DNA of 64,000 nucleotides from Brevundimonas viscosa. GTDB taxonomy: Bacteria > Pseudomonadota > Alphaproteobacteria > Caulobacterales > Caulobacteraceae. The position numbers and the translations under genes are program-made. This document shows positions 54,361 to 63,488 of the stretch, piece by piece. A model generated the notes under the pieces. The model made no database searches. It was not told the DNA's origin and was given only the letters and a program-made list of their open reading frames with translations. Numbering within the stretch: the stretch's first letter is position 1; each line of letters begins with the position of its first letter. Location of the stretch: the NCBI RefSeq assembly GCF_900116065.1, contig NZ_FOZV01000001.1:620001-684000 (forward strand), in the 5' to 3' direction.

Positions 54361-55254
54361 ATGCGACGCTTTTTCGTCTGGTCCGCCCTCGCCGCCGTGA
54401 TCGGGCTCGCCCTCGCGGGCGGGGGCTACTGGGCGTACTGGAACTTCTACGCGCGCTTCCAGCCGGTGACGGTCACCCGCCACCAGGCCGAGATCCAGCA
54501 ACTGCTCGACGAGAGCTCGTGGATCTCCGCCGGCGGGGGTGGGGCGCCGCTGTACATCGTCGGCTATCGCGACTCCGCGGCCATGCAGCGCTACGAGGCC
54601 GAGGAGATCCCCAAGCTGCGCGCAGCCGGCGTCGAGGCGCGCATCATCGTCTTCGCCCGACCCGACCGCGAGGGTCTGACCCAGTCCACGGCGGCGGAGC
54701 GCGCCACCGTCGCCGAGTTGTGGCTGACCCGCGACTGGGTGCTGTACCAGCGCTGGACCGCCACCCCGTCGCGCAACTGGACCGCCGCCGGCATTCCCGC
54801 CGCCGACGGCAACCTGGCCCGCTCCGCGGTGGTGGACGCCGGACGGGAGTTCGTCGCGGCGCTGTCGCGACATCTCGGGGACGCGGGGCTGCAGACCCGC
54901 TATCCGCTGATCGTCTGGCGCGACCGCGAGGGCTTCATGAAGGCCTGCGCCTGTTCCGACAGCCGCTCGTGGGCCTTCATCCGCGACGACCTCGATGCGC
55001 CGGACCGGATCGACCCCGCGCCGGTGACGGGGGTGGAGCCCCTGCCTTATCCCGACGGCGGCGACGCCAGCCTGCCCTATCCCACGCTGCCGCCGATTCC
55101 GCCCGCCGCCGGCGAGACGGTGCCGACTGACCCGGCGGTCACGCCGCCGCCCGCCGCCGACGCGCCCGCGCCGGCGCCGCGCCCGGCCCCGTCACGGCCG
55201 GCGACGCCGGCGCCTCCCAAGGCGAAGAAGAGCGACGACACCACCTTCTTCTGA
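54361..55254 (+). CDS. Membrane-anchored hypothetical protein with Pro-rich tail
   Basis: A 297-residue protein started at 54361. One N-terminal TM helix (FVWSALAAVIGLALAGGGYW) is followed by a conserved-looking periplasmic domain of about 190 residues: PLYIVGYRDSAAMQRYEAEE and ARIIVFARPDREGLTQST suggest a beta-alpha-beta fold, and FMKACACSDSRSWAFIRDDL contains a CxC. The last 90 residues are a Pro/Ala-rich linker ending KAKKSDDTTFF. I recall similar uncharacterised proteins in Caulobacterales. Function unknown. Confidence 0.75.
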   Translation: MRRFFVWSALAAVIGLALAGGGYWAYWNFYARFQPVTVTRHQAEIQQLLDESSWISAGGGGAPLYIVGYRDSAAMQRYEAEEIPKLRAAGVEARIIVFARPDREGLTQSTAAERATVAELWLTRDWVLYQRWTATPSRNWTAAGIPAADGNLARSAVVDAGREFVAALSRHLGDAGLQTRYPLIVWRDREGFMKACACSDSRSWAFIRDDLDAPDRIDPAPVTGVEPLPYPDGGDASLPYPTLPPIPPAAGETVPTDPAVTPPPAADAPAPAPRPAPSRPATPAPPKAKKSDDTTFF

Positions 55255-55355
55255 CGCTCCCGGAGCCCGGCCCGGCGGGTGTCGCGCATGTCCGCCACGC
55301 ACCGGCTGTCCCCGGGGGGAGGTATCGTCTGTCCCTCCGGGGATGTCTCCCAAAT

Positions 55356-55368
55356 CCCCCCCCCCCCC
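55356..55368. repeat. Homopolymer run of 13 C
   Basis: Thirteen consecutive C lie five bases from the stop codon of the aminotransferase gene (minus strand). Such tracts are slippage-prone and hard to sequence, so the length is uncertain. Confidence 0.8.
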
Positions 55369-55372
55369 GGGA

Positions 55373-56542
55373 TCAAAGAACCCGGTCGCAGGTCCCGATC
55401 AGCCGCTCCACGTCGGCCTCGTCCTGGTACAGGCCGAAGCCGAAGCGGATGACGTCGTCGCGCACGTCGGTGACGACCCCGGCCTCCAGCAGGCGGGCCT
55501 TCCACGCCGCGGCCTGCGGATGGCGCAGCGCGAGGAAGCGCGCGTGCGCCGCGTCCGCGCCGAGGGGATTGAGGACCTCAGCCGCGGCCAGGCGACCGGC
55601 CCGCCCTTCGCCCAACGCGGTCTGGAAGGCTCGCATCAGTCCAAGGGTGTGGGCCGACACCGCCGCCGTATCGAGTCCGGCTTCGTCCAGCATGCGTCGC
55701 ACGCCGTTGAAGCGGTAGAGGGCGGTGAAGTCCGAGGTCGCGCCCCAGAACCGGCCGGCGTCCTCCCGGTACTGCACTCCGTTGGGCGGGCCGGTCAGAT
55801 TGCCGAATTCCGCGAACCATCCGGTGATCACAGGGCGAGGGCAGAACCCGTGGGGCGCGTGCATGAACGCCGCGCCCTCGCCGGCCATGGCGTACTTGTA
55901 GCCGCCGCCCAGGTAGAAGATCCGGTCCGCCACGGCCGACAGATCGGTCGGCATCGCCATGAAGCCGTGATAGCCGTCGACGACCACCCATGGCCCGGCC
56001 GGGTCGGCCACAGCCGCCAGCTCGGCGATGCGACCGAACACCTGCCCGGTGCGGAAGAACACCTGGCTGACCATCACCAGATCGAATCCGCCCCCGCGCG
56101 CCGCCTCCACGAACCGCTCGGCGAAGCTGTCGAACGGGTGCAGCGGGATGCGGGTGATCACGGCTTCGCCCGCCTCTTCCCAGCGCTCGCCCTGGCGGCG
56201 GAACGAGTGGAACTCGCCGTCGGTCGACAGGATGCGCACTGGCTTGCGTTCCACGCCCGAGACCAGGCGCAGCAGGAAGTCGTGGGTGTTGGAGGCGAAC
56301 ACCACCGTGTCGGGCGACGGAAGGTTCAGCTCCGCCGCCACGTGGCCCTGCGCTTCCGGCACGACCTCGCCGAAGATCAGGTCCCACTTGCGGTCGGCGA
56401 AGTGGTTGGCCTCGATCCACGCCCGCACCTGGCCGTCGAAGCTGGCGTCGGGCCACAGGTGATGGCTGTGCGCCGCGAAATGCAGCCGGCCCGGATCGAG
56501 CGACAGGGCGCGGGAGAACAGGTCCTTGCGCGCCCCCGCCAT
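55373..56542 (-). CDS. Class V aminotransferase-fold (kynureninase/cysteine desulfurase-like) enzyme
   Basis: A 389-residue PLP enzyme, ATG at 56542. The fold-type I landmarks are VVFASNTHDFLLRLVSG (cofactor phosphate region), WVVVDGYHGFMAMPTDLSA (PLP-binding Asp), and YLGGGYKYAMAGEGAAFMHA with the Schiff-base Lys in GYKYA. The opening LHFAAHSHHLWPDASFDGQV resembles kynureninase-related proteins. No tryptophan-catabolism gene is nearby. It starts two bases after the secA stop, so it is probably expressed from the secA transcript. Substrate uncertain. Confidence 0.82.
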   Translation of the reverse strand: MAGARKDLFSRALSLDPGRLHFAAHSHHLWPDASFDGQVRAWIEANHFADRKWDLIFGEVVPEAQGHVAAELNLPSPDTVVFASNTHDFLLRLVSGVERKPVRILSTDGEFHSFRRQGERWEEAGEAVITRIPLHPFDSFAERFVEAARGGGFDLVMVSQVFFRTGQVFGRIAELAAVADPAGPWVVVDGYHGFMAMPTDLSAVADRIFYLGGGYKYAMAGEGAAFMHAPHGFCPRPVITGWFAEFGNLTGPPNGVQYREDAGRFWGATSDFTALYRFNGVRRMLDEAGLDTAAVSAHTLGLMRAFQTALGEGRAGRLAAAEVLNPLGADAAHARFLALRHPQAAAWKARLLEAGVVTDVRDDVIRFGFGLYQDEADVERLIGTCDRVL

Positions 56543-56544
56543 GG

Positions 56545-59439
56545 TCAGACCAGCGCGCCGTGGCAGTGCTTGAACTTGCGGCCCGAGCCGCACGGGCAGT
56601 CGGCGTTGCGCGGGGTGCGCTCCCAGCCGACCGGCAGGGCGTCCACTGGCAGGCGGGCGCGGTCCTCGCCCTGCAGCTGACCTTCGGGCAGCTGCGCCGA
56701 CGGATTGGTCATCTCGTTCTCGCCGGTGCCGGGGTTCAGGTGGATCTCCTGGAACTCCGGCAGCTCCATCGGCGGCGGCGCCTCGAAGCGGAACTCGACG
56801 GTCATCAGCCAGCGGGTGACGTTGTGGCGCAGCTCGTAGAGCAGCGTCTCGAACAGGTTGAAGGCCTCGGTCTTGTACTCGTTCAGCGGATCGCGCTGGC
56901 CATAGCCGCGCAGGCCGATGACGCCGCGCAGGTGGTCCAGGTGGACCAGGTGCTCGCGCCATTGCATGTCGACCATCTGCAGCAGGAACTGCTTCTCGAG
57001 GTTGCGGGTCTGCGTCTGGCCGACCAGCTCCAGCCGCTCGGCGGCGCGGGCGTCTGCGGCGGCGACGATCCGCTCCTCGATCTCCTCGTTGGAGACGCCC
57101 TCCTCGGCGGCCCACTCGGCCAGCGGCAGCTCGAGTCCGAGGGTGTGACGGACCTTCTCGTCCAGCCCCTCGATGTCCCACTGCTCGGCGTAGGCCTTGG
57201 GCGGCATGTGTTTTTCGACGAGATCGGAGATCACGTCGTTGCGGAACTCCGCGACCAGCTCCGACAGGTCCTCGGCGTCCATGAACTCCTGGCGCTGCTC
57301 GAACACGGCCTTGCGCTGGTCGTTCACAACGTCGTCGTACTTCAGCAGGTTCTTGCGGATGTCGTAGTTGCGCTGTTCGACCCGCTTCTGCGCCGTCTCG
57401 ACCGCGCGGTTCAGCCACGGGTGGCTGATGGCCTCGCCCTCGGCCACGCCGAAGTTGCGCATGATCGCGTCCAGCCGGTCGCCGGCGAAGATGCGCAGCA
57501 GGTCGTCCTCGCACGACAGGAAGAATTTCGAGGTGCCGGGGTCGCCCTGGCGGCCGGTGCGGCCGCGCAGCTGGTTGTCGATGCGGCGGCTCTCGTGGCG
57601 CTCGGTGCCGAGCACGAACAGGCCGCCGGCGGCCAGCGCCTTCTCCTTCTGGACCGCGATGTCGGCCTTGAACTCGGCCTCCTGGGCGGACTCCATCTCG
57701 GGAGTCACCTCGACGGCCATGTTGCGCTGGTCGAGGCGCCACTTCTGCATCCGCATCTCGAGGTTGCCCCCGAGCTGGATGTCGGTGCCGCGGCCGGCCA
57801 TGTTGGTGGCGATGGTCACCGCGCCGGGCAGGCCGGCGTCGGCCACGATGTAGGCTTCCTGTTCGTGCTGACGGGCGTTCAGCACGCTGTGCGGAATGCC
57901 GCGGCCCGTCCTGATCTCGATGTCGAAATCGTCGTCCTTGAGCGCGTGGTAGGCCTTCTTCGCGGCGGCGCGGACCTTGGGGTCCTCGCTCCGGGCCTCG
58001 GCCTCGAGGTGGGCGTGCTGCGGCTTCAGCGTCTTGATCCGGACCTCGTATTCGTAGGTCTGGAGCAGTTCGGACAGGGTCTCGGACTTCTCGATCGACA
58101 CCGTGCCGACGAGGATCGGCTGGCCGCGCACGTGGCATTCGGCGATCTGGGCGGCGATGGCCCGGTTCTTCTCGGCGGCCGTGCGGAAGATCTCGTCGTC
58201 GTGGTCGATGCGCTGGATCGGCCGGTGCGTCGGCACCTCGAGCACGTCCATCTTGTAGATGTCGAGGAATTCCTGCGCCTCGGTGGCGGCCGTGCCGGTC
58301 ATGCCGGACAGCTTCTCGTAGAGGCGGAAATAGTTCTGGATGGTGACCGAGGCCAGGGTCTGGTTCTCGGGCTGGATCTTGACGCCTTCCTTGGCCTCGA
58401 TGGCCTGGTGCAGGCCTTCCGACAGCCGCCGGCCCTGCATCATGCGGCCGGTGAACTCGTCGATCAGCATGATCTCGCCAGCGCGGATGATGTAATCCTT
58501 GTCCTTTACATACAAGGTGTTAGCCCGCAGCGCCTGGTTGATATGGTGCACCAGGGTGATGTTGGCGGCGTCATAGAGGCCGGTGGTGTCGGGCGCGAAC
58601 AGGCCGCGCTCCTCCATGATCTGCTCGATCCGCTCGGAGCCCTCCTCGGTCAGCAAGGCCTGGCGCTGCTTCTCGTCCAGGTCGAAGGTCGCCTTGTCCT
58701 GGATCAGCTCCTTGATGATCGCGTCGACCGTCACATAGAGCTCGGACCGGTCCTCGGTCGGGCCCGAGATGATCAGCGGCGTGCGGGCCTCGTCGATCAG
58801 GATCGAGTCGACCTCATCGACGATGGCGAAGTGGTGCGGCCGCTGCACCATCTCGCGCCGGTCGTAGACCAGGTTGTCGCGCAGATAGTCGAAGCCGAAT
58901 TCGTTGTTGGTGCCGTAGGTGATGTCGGCCGCGTAGGCCGCCTGACGCTGGCCCTGGCTGAGGCCGTTGACGATCACCCCGACCTCGAGGCCGAGGAAGC
59001 GGTAGACCCGACCCATCCATTCAGCGTCGCGGCGGGCGAGGTAGTCGTTGACGGTGATGACGTGCACGCCCTTGCCGAGCAGGGCGTTCAGGTACACCGG
59101 CGCCACCGCCACCAGGGTCTTGCCCTCGCCGGTGCGCATCTCGGCGATGCCGCCGTCGTGCAGGATCATGCCGCCGGTCAGCTGCACGTCGTACTGGCGC
59201 TGGCCCAGCACCCGCTTGGAAGCCTCGCGCGCCACGGCGAAGGCGTCGTTGAGGATCTTGTCGAGGTTCTCGCCCTGGGCGATGCGGTCGCGGAACGCGT
59301 CCGTCATCATGCGCAGTTCGCCGTCGGACAGGGCGGCGTACTTCGCCTCCAGCGCGTTGATCTTCTGGACCCGGCCCATGAAGTCCTTGACCTTGCGGTC
59401 GTTGGATGAGCCGAAAAACTTCTTGGCGATGCCGAGCAT
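56545..59439 (-). CDS. secA: Protein translocase ATPase SecA
   Basis: A 964-residue motor of the Sec pathway. It starts [23 protein letters not shown]1 carries Walker A MRTGEGKT and the DEAD-like [20 protein letters not shown], with [18 protein letters not shown]2 contains [20 protein letters not shown]. The C-terminus is the SEC-C zinc motif [14 protein letters not shown]. SecA drives preproteins through SecYEG. Divergent from the PPIase gene with a 238-base gap. Confidence 0.98.
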   Translation of the reverse strand: MLGIAKKFFGSSNDRKVKDFMGRVQKINALEAKYAALSDGELRMMTDAFRDRIAQGENLDKILNDAFAVAREASKRVLGQRQYDVQLTGGMILHDGGIAEMRTGEGKTLVAVAPVYLNALLGKGVHVITVNDYLARRDAEWMGRVYRFLGLEVGVIVNGLSQGQRQAAYAADITYGTNNEFGFDYLRDNLVYDRREMVQRPHHFAIVDEVDSILIDEARTPLIISGPTEDRSELYVTVDAIIKELIQDKATFDLDEKQRQALLTEEGSERIEQIMEERGLFAPDTTGLYDAANITLVHHINQALRANTLYVKDKDYIIRAGEIMLIDEFTGRMMQGRRLSEGLHQAIEAKEGVKIQPENQTLASVTIQNYFRLYEKLSGMTGTAATEAQEFLDIYKMDVLEVPTHRPIQRIDHDDEIFRTAAEKNRAIAAQIAECHVRGQPILVGTVSIEKSETLSELLQTYEYEVRIKTLKPQHAHLEAEARSEDPKVRAAAKKAYHALKDDDFDIEIRTGRGIPHSVLNARQHEQEAYIVADAGLPGAVTIATNMAGRGTDIQLGGNLEMRMQKWRLDQRNMAVEVTPEMESAQEAEFKADIAVQKEKALAAGGLFVLGTERHESRRIDNQLRGRTGRQGDPGTSKFFLSCEDDLLRIFAGDRLDAIMRNFGVAEGEAISHPWLNRAVETAQKRVEQRNYDIRKNLLKYDDVVNDQRKAVFEQRQEFMDAEDLSELVAEFRNDVISDLVEKHMPPKAYAEQWDIEGLDEKVRHTLGLELPLAEWAAEEGVSNEEIEERIVAAADARAAERLELVGQTQTRNLEKQFLLQMVDMQWREHLVHLDHLRGVIGLRGYGQRDPLNEYKTEAFNLFETLLYELRHNVTRWLMTVEFRFEAPPPMELPEFQEIHLNPGTGENEMTNPSAQLPEGQLQGEDRARLPVDALPVGWERTPRNADCPCGSGRKFKHCHGALV

Positions 59440-59677
59440 GGGTGATCCGAAGGCGGGCGAGCGTCGAATGGCTCTGGTACGAGGTCCCGAAGGGGCGGCG
59501 GTCAGACGCCGCGGAGAGGCCTCGGCGACGCCGGCCCGCGAAGCCCGTGACGGGCGGTCGCACGGGGCCGCGCGAACATTCGAAAACCCCTCGACTTGGG
59601 CGCAGGCGGGACTTAAGCACCGGCCTTATCCCTGTCAACGCGAGGGCTATTGCCGCCCGCAGACGGAGCGCGCCCGC

Positions 59678-60613
59678 ATGCGGCCTTCCCGCCTCCTGTT
59701 TTCCGCCGTGCTGGCCCTCAGCCTGGCCGTGGCCGCGTGCGGTCGCGGCGGCGGCGACGCCCGGCCGCCAGAGCCGGGCGACCGGGCTGTCGCGAAGGTT
59801 CAGGACGAGACCATCTGGGCCTCCGACGTCAAGCGCGAGGCTGTGGCACAAGGACTGGTCGGCGAGGGCGAGCCGCTGGACGTCACCTCCGACCTGTTCC
59901 GCCGCGTGCTGGACGAGGTCATAGACCAGAAGCTGCTCGCCCGCGAGGCCGAGCGGCGCGGTCTCGACAACTCGGCGCTCGCCCAGCGGCGGCTCGAGGC
60001 GACGCGCGAACGGATTCTCGGCGACATGCTGGTCGAGACGGTGGTCAACAACACCATCTCCGAGCGCAAGGTCGAGGAGCTCTACCAGGAGCAGCTGCGT
60101 CTGGCGCGGACCTCCGAGGAGATCCGCACCCGTCTGATCCTGTCGCGGACCAGGGAGGAGGCAGACGCGGTGGTCGGCATCCTCGCCCAGGGGGCCGCCT
60201 TCGAGGCGGTGGCCATGGAGCGCTCCGTCGATGAGGCGACACGCTTTTCCGGCGGCGACCTCGGCTATTCGACCCTCGACGTCATGCCCCAGGCCTACGC
60301 CAACGCCCTGCGCGACAAGCCGGCGGGGTCGACGGTCGGGCCGTTCCAGACCGAGGGCGGCTGGGCCGTGCTGCGGGTCGAGGACCGCCGCCGCGAGACG
60401 CCGCCGACGCTGGAGCAGGCCCGGCCGCAAATCGTGCGGTACCTGACCTATGAGGGCGTGCGGCAGCTGCTCGAGGACCTGCGGGGCAAGGCTGAGGTCG
60501 ACGTGCTGCTGAACGGCGACGCCGCCCGGCCTCAGGAGCCGGCCTCGGCCCCCGCCGCCCCGGCGGCGGGATCGCCTCCCGCGTCCGCTCCGGCCGCCGC
60601 GAGCGCGTCGTGA
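59678..60613 (+). CDS. Lipoprotein parvulin-type peptidyl-prolyl isomerase
   Basis: A 311-residue protein started at 59678. The signal peptide (LLFSAVLALSLAVAAC) has a lipobox. A SurA-N-like helical part contains FRRVLDEVIDQKLLAREAER; the PpiC parvulin domain spans about residues 140-250 (IRTRLILSRTREEADAVVGI, FSGGDLGYSTLDVMPQAYAN, GPFQTEGGWAVLRVEDRR). A Pro/Ala-rich tail ends the protein. Probably a periplasmic chaperone for outer-membrane proteins, fitting its place opposite secA. Its stop overlaps argJ by 4 bases. Confidence 0.88.
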   Translation: MRPSRLLFSAVLALSLAVAACGRGGGDARPPEPGDRAVAKVQDETIWASDVKREAVAQGLVGEGEPLDVTSDLFRRVLDEVIDQKLLAREAERRGLDNSALAQRRLEATRERILGDMLVETVVNNTISERKVEELYQEQLRLARTSEEIRTRLILSRTREEADAVVGILAQGAAFEAVAMERSVDEATRFSGGDLGYSTLDVMPQAYANALRDKPAGSTVGPFQTEGGWAVLRVEDRRRETPPTLEQARPQIVRYLTYEGVRQLLEDLRGKAEVDVLLNGDAARPQEPASAPAAPAAGSPPASAPAAASAS

Positions 60614-61989
60614 CTCGTCCGCCCGTCGCCAGCCGGGGTTCGACCGGCCAGAAGATCGAACAGGCCATCGAGAAGGCGCTGGATCCGCTCGCCTCGGCCC
60701 TCAAGCGCGCCGCTCCCGGCCGGACCCCGCCGGGGGCGCCCGGTAAGCCGGGGCTGGAGATTTCGCCCCTGGCCGTGCCCTTTCCCGCCATCCCCGCGGT
60801 CGGCGGCGTGGAGATCGCCGCCGCCCGGGCCGGGTTCTACAAGCACGAGCGGGATGACCTGGTGGTGTTCCGCTTCGCGCCGGGCACGACCTGCGCCGGG
60901 GTCTTCACCCGTCACAAGGTCGGGTCGGCGCCGGTCGACTGGTGCAAGCGCCACCTGGGGGCCGAGGGCGGCGGCTCGGACGTCCGGGCGCTGGTGGTCA
61001 ACGCCGGCTGCGCCAACGCCTTCACCGGCAAGGCGGGAGCCGACGCGGCCCGGCGCACCGCCTCGGAAGCGGCCAAGCGCTTCGGCTGCCGCCAGCGCGA
61101 CGTGATGCTGGCCTCGACCGGCGTCATCGGCGTGGTGCTGGACGACCGCAAGATCGCCGCCCGCCTGGCCGACGTCGAGGCGGGAATGTCGGCGGACAAC
61201 TGGGCCGCCGCCGGCCGGGCGATCATGACCACCGACACCTTCCCGAAGGGCTCTTACGCCGAGTGCGAGATCGAGGGGGTCAAGGTGAAGGTCGCCGGCA
61301 TCGCCAAGGGATCGGGCATGATCGCGCCGGACATGGCGACCATGCTGGCCTTCATCGTCACCGACGCCGACATCCATCCGAACGTCCTGCGCGCCATGCT
61401 GGGCCTGCACGTGCGCACCACCTTCAACAGCGTCACCGTCGACGGCGACACCTCGACCAACGACACCTGCCTGCTGTTCGCCACCGGCGCTTCGGGAGCG
61501 CCGCGCATCGGCCGCGTCGGCGATCGCCGGCTGAAGGATTTCTCGCGGGCCCTGGACCAGGTGATGCTCGACCTCGCGCACCAGTTGGTGCGCGACGGCG
61601 AGGGGGCGACCAAGTTCGTCAAGGTCACCGTCGACGGCGCCGCCAGCCCCGCCTCGGCCCGAAAGCTGGCCAAGTCGATCGCCGACAGCCCCCTGGTCAA
61701 GACGGCGCTGGCCGGGGAGGACGCCAACTGGGGCCGGGTGGTCATGGCCGTGGGCAAGACCGAGGAGCCGGTCGACCGCGACCGGCTGATGATCCGCTTC
61801 GGCCCGCACGTGGCCGCGATCGACGGCGCCCCGTCGCCGGCCTACGACGAGGCGACGATGAGCGCCTACATGAAGAACGCGGAGATCGACATCACCGTCG
61901 ACGTGGGCTCCGGCCGGGCCTCGGCGACCGTGTGGACCTGCGACCTGACCAAGCGCTACGTCGAGATCAACGGCGACTACCGCTCGTGA
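60610..61989 (+). CDS. argJ: Bifunctional ornithine acetyltransferase / N-acetylglutamate synthase
   Basis: A 459-residue enzyme of arginine biosynthesis that recycles the acetyl group from acetylornithine to glutamate. The self-cleavage motif is GMIAPDMATMLAFIV, with nucleophile Thr244; NAGCANAFTGKAGADAARRT and STGVIGVVLD are conserved, as is the C-terminal KRYVEINGDYRS. The GTG start overlaps the PPIase stop and gives about 48 residues before the usual N-terminus (around ISPLAVPFPAIP), so a later start is possible. It overlaps mutT by 4 bases. Confidence 0.95.
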   Translation: MTRPPVASRGSTGQKIEQAIEKALDPLASALKRAAPGRTPPGAPGKPGLEISPLAVPFPAIPAVGGVEIAAARAGFYKHERDDLVVFRFAPGTTCAGVFTRHKVGSAPVDWCKRHLGAEGGGSDVRALVVNAGCANAFTGKAGADAARRTASEAAKRFGCRQRDVMLASTGVIGVVLDDRKIAARLADVEAGMSADNWAAAGRAIMTTDTFPKGSYAECEIEGVKVKVAGIAKGSGMIAPDMATMLAFIVTDADIHPNVLRAMLGLHVRTTFNSVTVDGDTSTNDTCLLFATGASGAPRIGRVGDRRLKDFSRALDQVMLDLAHQLVRDGEGATKFVKVTVDGAASPASARKLAKSIADSPLVKTALAGEDANWGRVVMAVGKTEEPVDRDRLMIRFGPHVAAIDGAPSPAYDEATMSAYMKNAEIDITVDVGSGRASATVWTCDLTKRYVEINGDYRS

Positions 61990-62396
61990 GCGAGCCGCTG
62001 AAGACCGTCCTCGTCGTCGCCGTCGCCCTGATCGACGCCGACGGCCGCGTGCTGATCGCCCAGCGGCCCGAGGGCAAGCAGCTGGCTGGTCTCTGGGAAT
62101 TCCCGGGCGGCAAGGTCGAGCCGGGCGAGCGGCCCGAGGCGGCCCTGATCCGCGAGCTGAAGGAGGAGCTGGGGATCGACGTCAGGGAGGCGTGTCTGGC
62201 CCCCTTCGTGTTCACCAGTCACGCTTACGAATCCTTTCACCTGTTGATGCCACTCTATCTGTGCCGACGGTGGTCGGGGACGGTGCAGGCGCGCGAGCAC
62301 GCCGCGCTGAAGTGGGTTCGGCCGAACCGGCTTCGGGACTATCCCATGCCGCCGGCGGACGAACCGCTGGTCGCCTGGCTGCGCGACCTGCTCTAG
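61986..62396 (+). CDS. mutT: 8-oxo-dGTP diphosphatase, MutT-type Nudix hydrolase
   Basis: A 136-residue protein, GTG start overlapping argJ. The opening VLVVAVALIDADGRVLIAQR, then PEGKQLAGLWEFPGGKVEPG and the Nudix box with ALIRELKEELGI match MutT, which removes oxidised dGTP from the nucleotide pool. The length is standard. Third gene of the PPIase-argJ-mutT operon, in which each gene overlaps the next. Confidence 0.93.
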   Translation: MSEPLKTVLVVAVALIDADGRVLIAQRPEGKQLAGLWEFPGGKVEPGERPEAALIRELKEELGIDVREACLAPFVFTSHAYESFHLLMPLYLCRRWSGTVQAREHAALKWVRPNRLRDYPMPPADEPLVAWLRDLL

Positions 62397-62414
62397 CCGC
62401 CGGGGAGGGGGCCG

Positions 62415-62594
62415 ATGCGACGTTTCCTGTCCCGCTTGCGCAAGGACGAACGGGGAGCCACCGCCCTCGAGTACGGGCTGATCATCGCCCTGATCTTCCT
62501 CGTCATCCTGTCGGCGCTGACCGCCTTCGGCGCGACCGGCAGCGGCATCTTCAACGGGGCGATGGACGCGATCCGCTCGGCGATGGGCGGCTGA
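62415..62594 (+). CDS. Flp/Fap-type IVb pilin
   Basis: A 59-residue pilin read directly: MRRFLSRLRKDERGATALEY, then GLIIALIFLVILSALTAFG and a small C-terminal part ending SAMGG. The Gly before ATALEYGL is the expected prepilin peptidase site and the Glu of LEYGL the conserved Glu5; the hydrophobic helix follows. GGGGAGGG lies upstream. No cpa/tad assembly genes are nearby, so this is a stray pilin copy; it follows the mutT stop by 18 bases. Confidence 0.9.
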   Translation: MRRFLSRLRKDERGATALEYGLIIALIFLVILSALTAFGATGSGIFNGAMDAIRSAMGG

Positions 62595-62603
62595 GCGGCG
62601 GGG

Positions 62604-63488
62604 TCAGTCCTCGCCGGTGTGCTCCGTCACCCCCAGCGCGTCGGCCAGCCGCATCTTCGCCGAGCCGCGCGGCAGCGGCTTCTGCTGGCTCTCGTGCGGC
62701 GCCCAGCCGGCCAGATGCACGATCTCGAAGGTCGCCGGAATGCGGCCGTCGGCGTCCCCATACCGTTCGGCGTAGAGCTGGGCGGCGCGCCCGGCGATGC
62801 CGCGGGTGAGAGGGCGGACCGGACCCGCCAGCGCATTGCTCTCGCCCATGGCCCGCAGGTCGCGCACCAGGGCGAACAGGTCCGGATAGCGCACCGTCAG
62901 CCGGTCCACGTCGGCGACCGGCAGGGCGAATCCGGCCCGCTGCAGCAGGGCCGCTCCGTCGAAGCCGTCGGCGAAAGGAGACACCCGCGCCTGGGCGCCG
63001 CCGCGCGCCTCCAGCTCGGCCTCGGTCAGCACCGCCCGCAGCTCCTTCAGCGTGCCCGCGCCCAGCAGGGTGCCGATGAACAGGCCGTCCGGCCTCAGCG
63101 CCCGCCGGATCTGCGCCAGGGCCCCCGGCAGGTCGTTGGCCCAGTGCAGGCTCATCAGCGAGACGACCAGATCCTGCGACTGGTCGGGCAGGTCCAGCGG
63201 CGTCTCGCCGGGGCCGGCGCGGCGGGCGCGATCGGCGACGGTCTTCACCGGCCCCACCCGCGCCGCGGCGGAGCTCGTCGCCAGCGCCCGGGCGAACGGA
63301 CCCGGGTGGGCCGAGAGGTCGATCGCCTCGGGCCACTCCCGCATCAGCGCCTCGAGGCTGTGCACCGCGTTCTCCGCCGCCCGCGCGTGCAGGAAATCGG
63401 CGCCGCCGATGGCGGATTCGCTGCGATGCAGTCTTGCCGTCCGGCGGCGACTGTCGAAGATGACGGGAGGGGCGGAGGACGAACTCAT
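62604..63488 (-). CDS. BioC/NDUFAF5-like SAM-dependent methyltransferase
   Basis: A 294-residue class I methyltransferase-fold protein. The opening PPVIFDSRRRTARLHRSE with FLHARAAENAVHSLEAL is a pattern I recall from the alphaproteobacterial homologues of NDUFAF5/BioC. QSQDLVVSLMSLHWANDLPG and ALRPDGLFIGTLLGAGTLKE are motif II and III regions. The SAM motif I is weak (IDLSAHPGPFARAL), so activity is uncertain; NDUFAF5 itself hydroxylates an arginine of complex I. It starts over the first bases of the divergent comF gene. Confidence 0.82.
   Translation of the reverse strand: MSSSSAPPVIFDSRRRTARLHRSESAIGGADFLHARAAENAVHSLEALMREWPEAIDLSAHPGPFARALATSSAAARVGPVKTVADRARRAGPGETPLDLPDQSQDLVVSLMSLHWANDLPGALAQIRRALRPDGLFIGTLLGAGTLKELRAVLTEAELEARGGAQARVSPFADGFDGAALLQRAGFALPVADVDRLTVRYPDLFALVRDLRAMGESNALAGPVRPLTRGIAGRAAQLYAERYGDADGRIPATFEIVHLAGWAPHESQQKPLPRGSAKMRLADALGVTEHTGED

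Noticed and set aside
58139-59020. Long open frames opposite and beside secA and kynureninase-like gene
   Set aside because: They are out-of-frame shadows; the frame containing the aminotransferase simply stays open upstream into secA.
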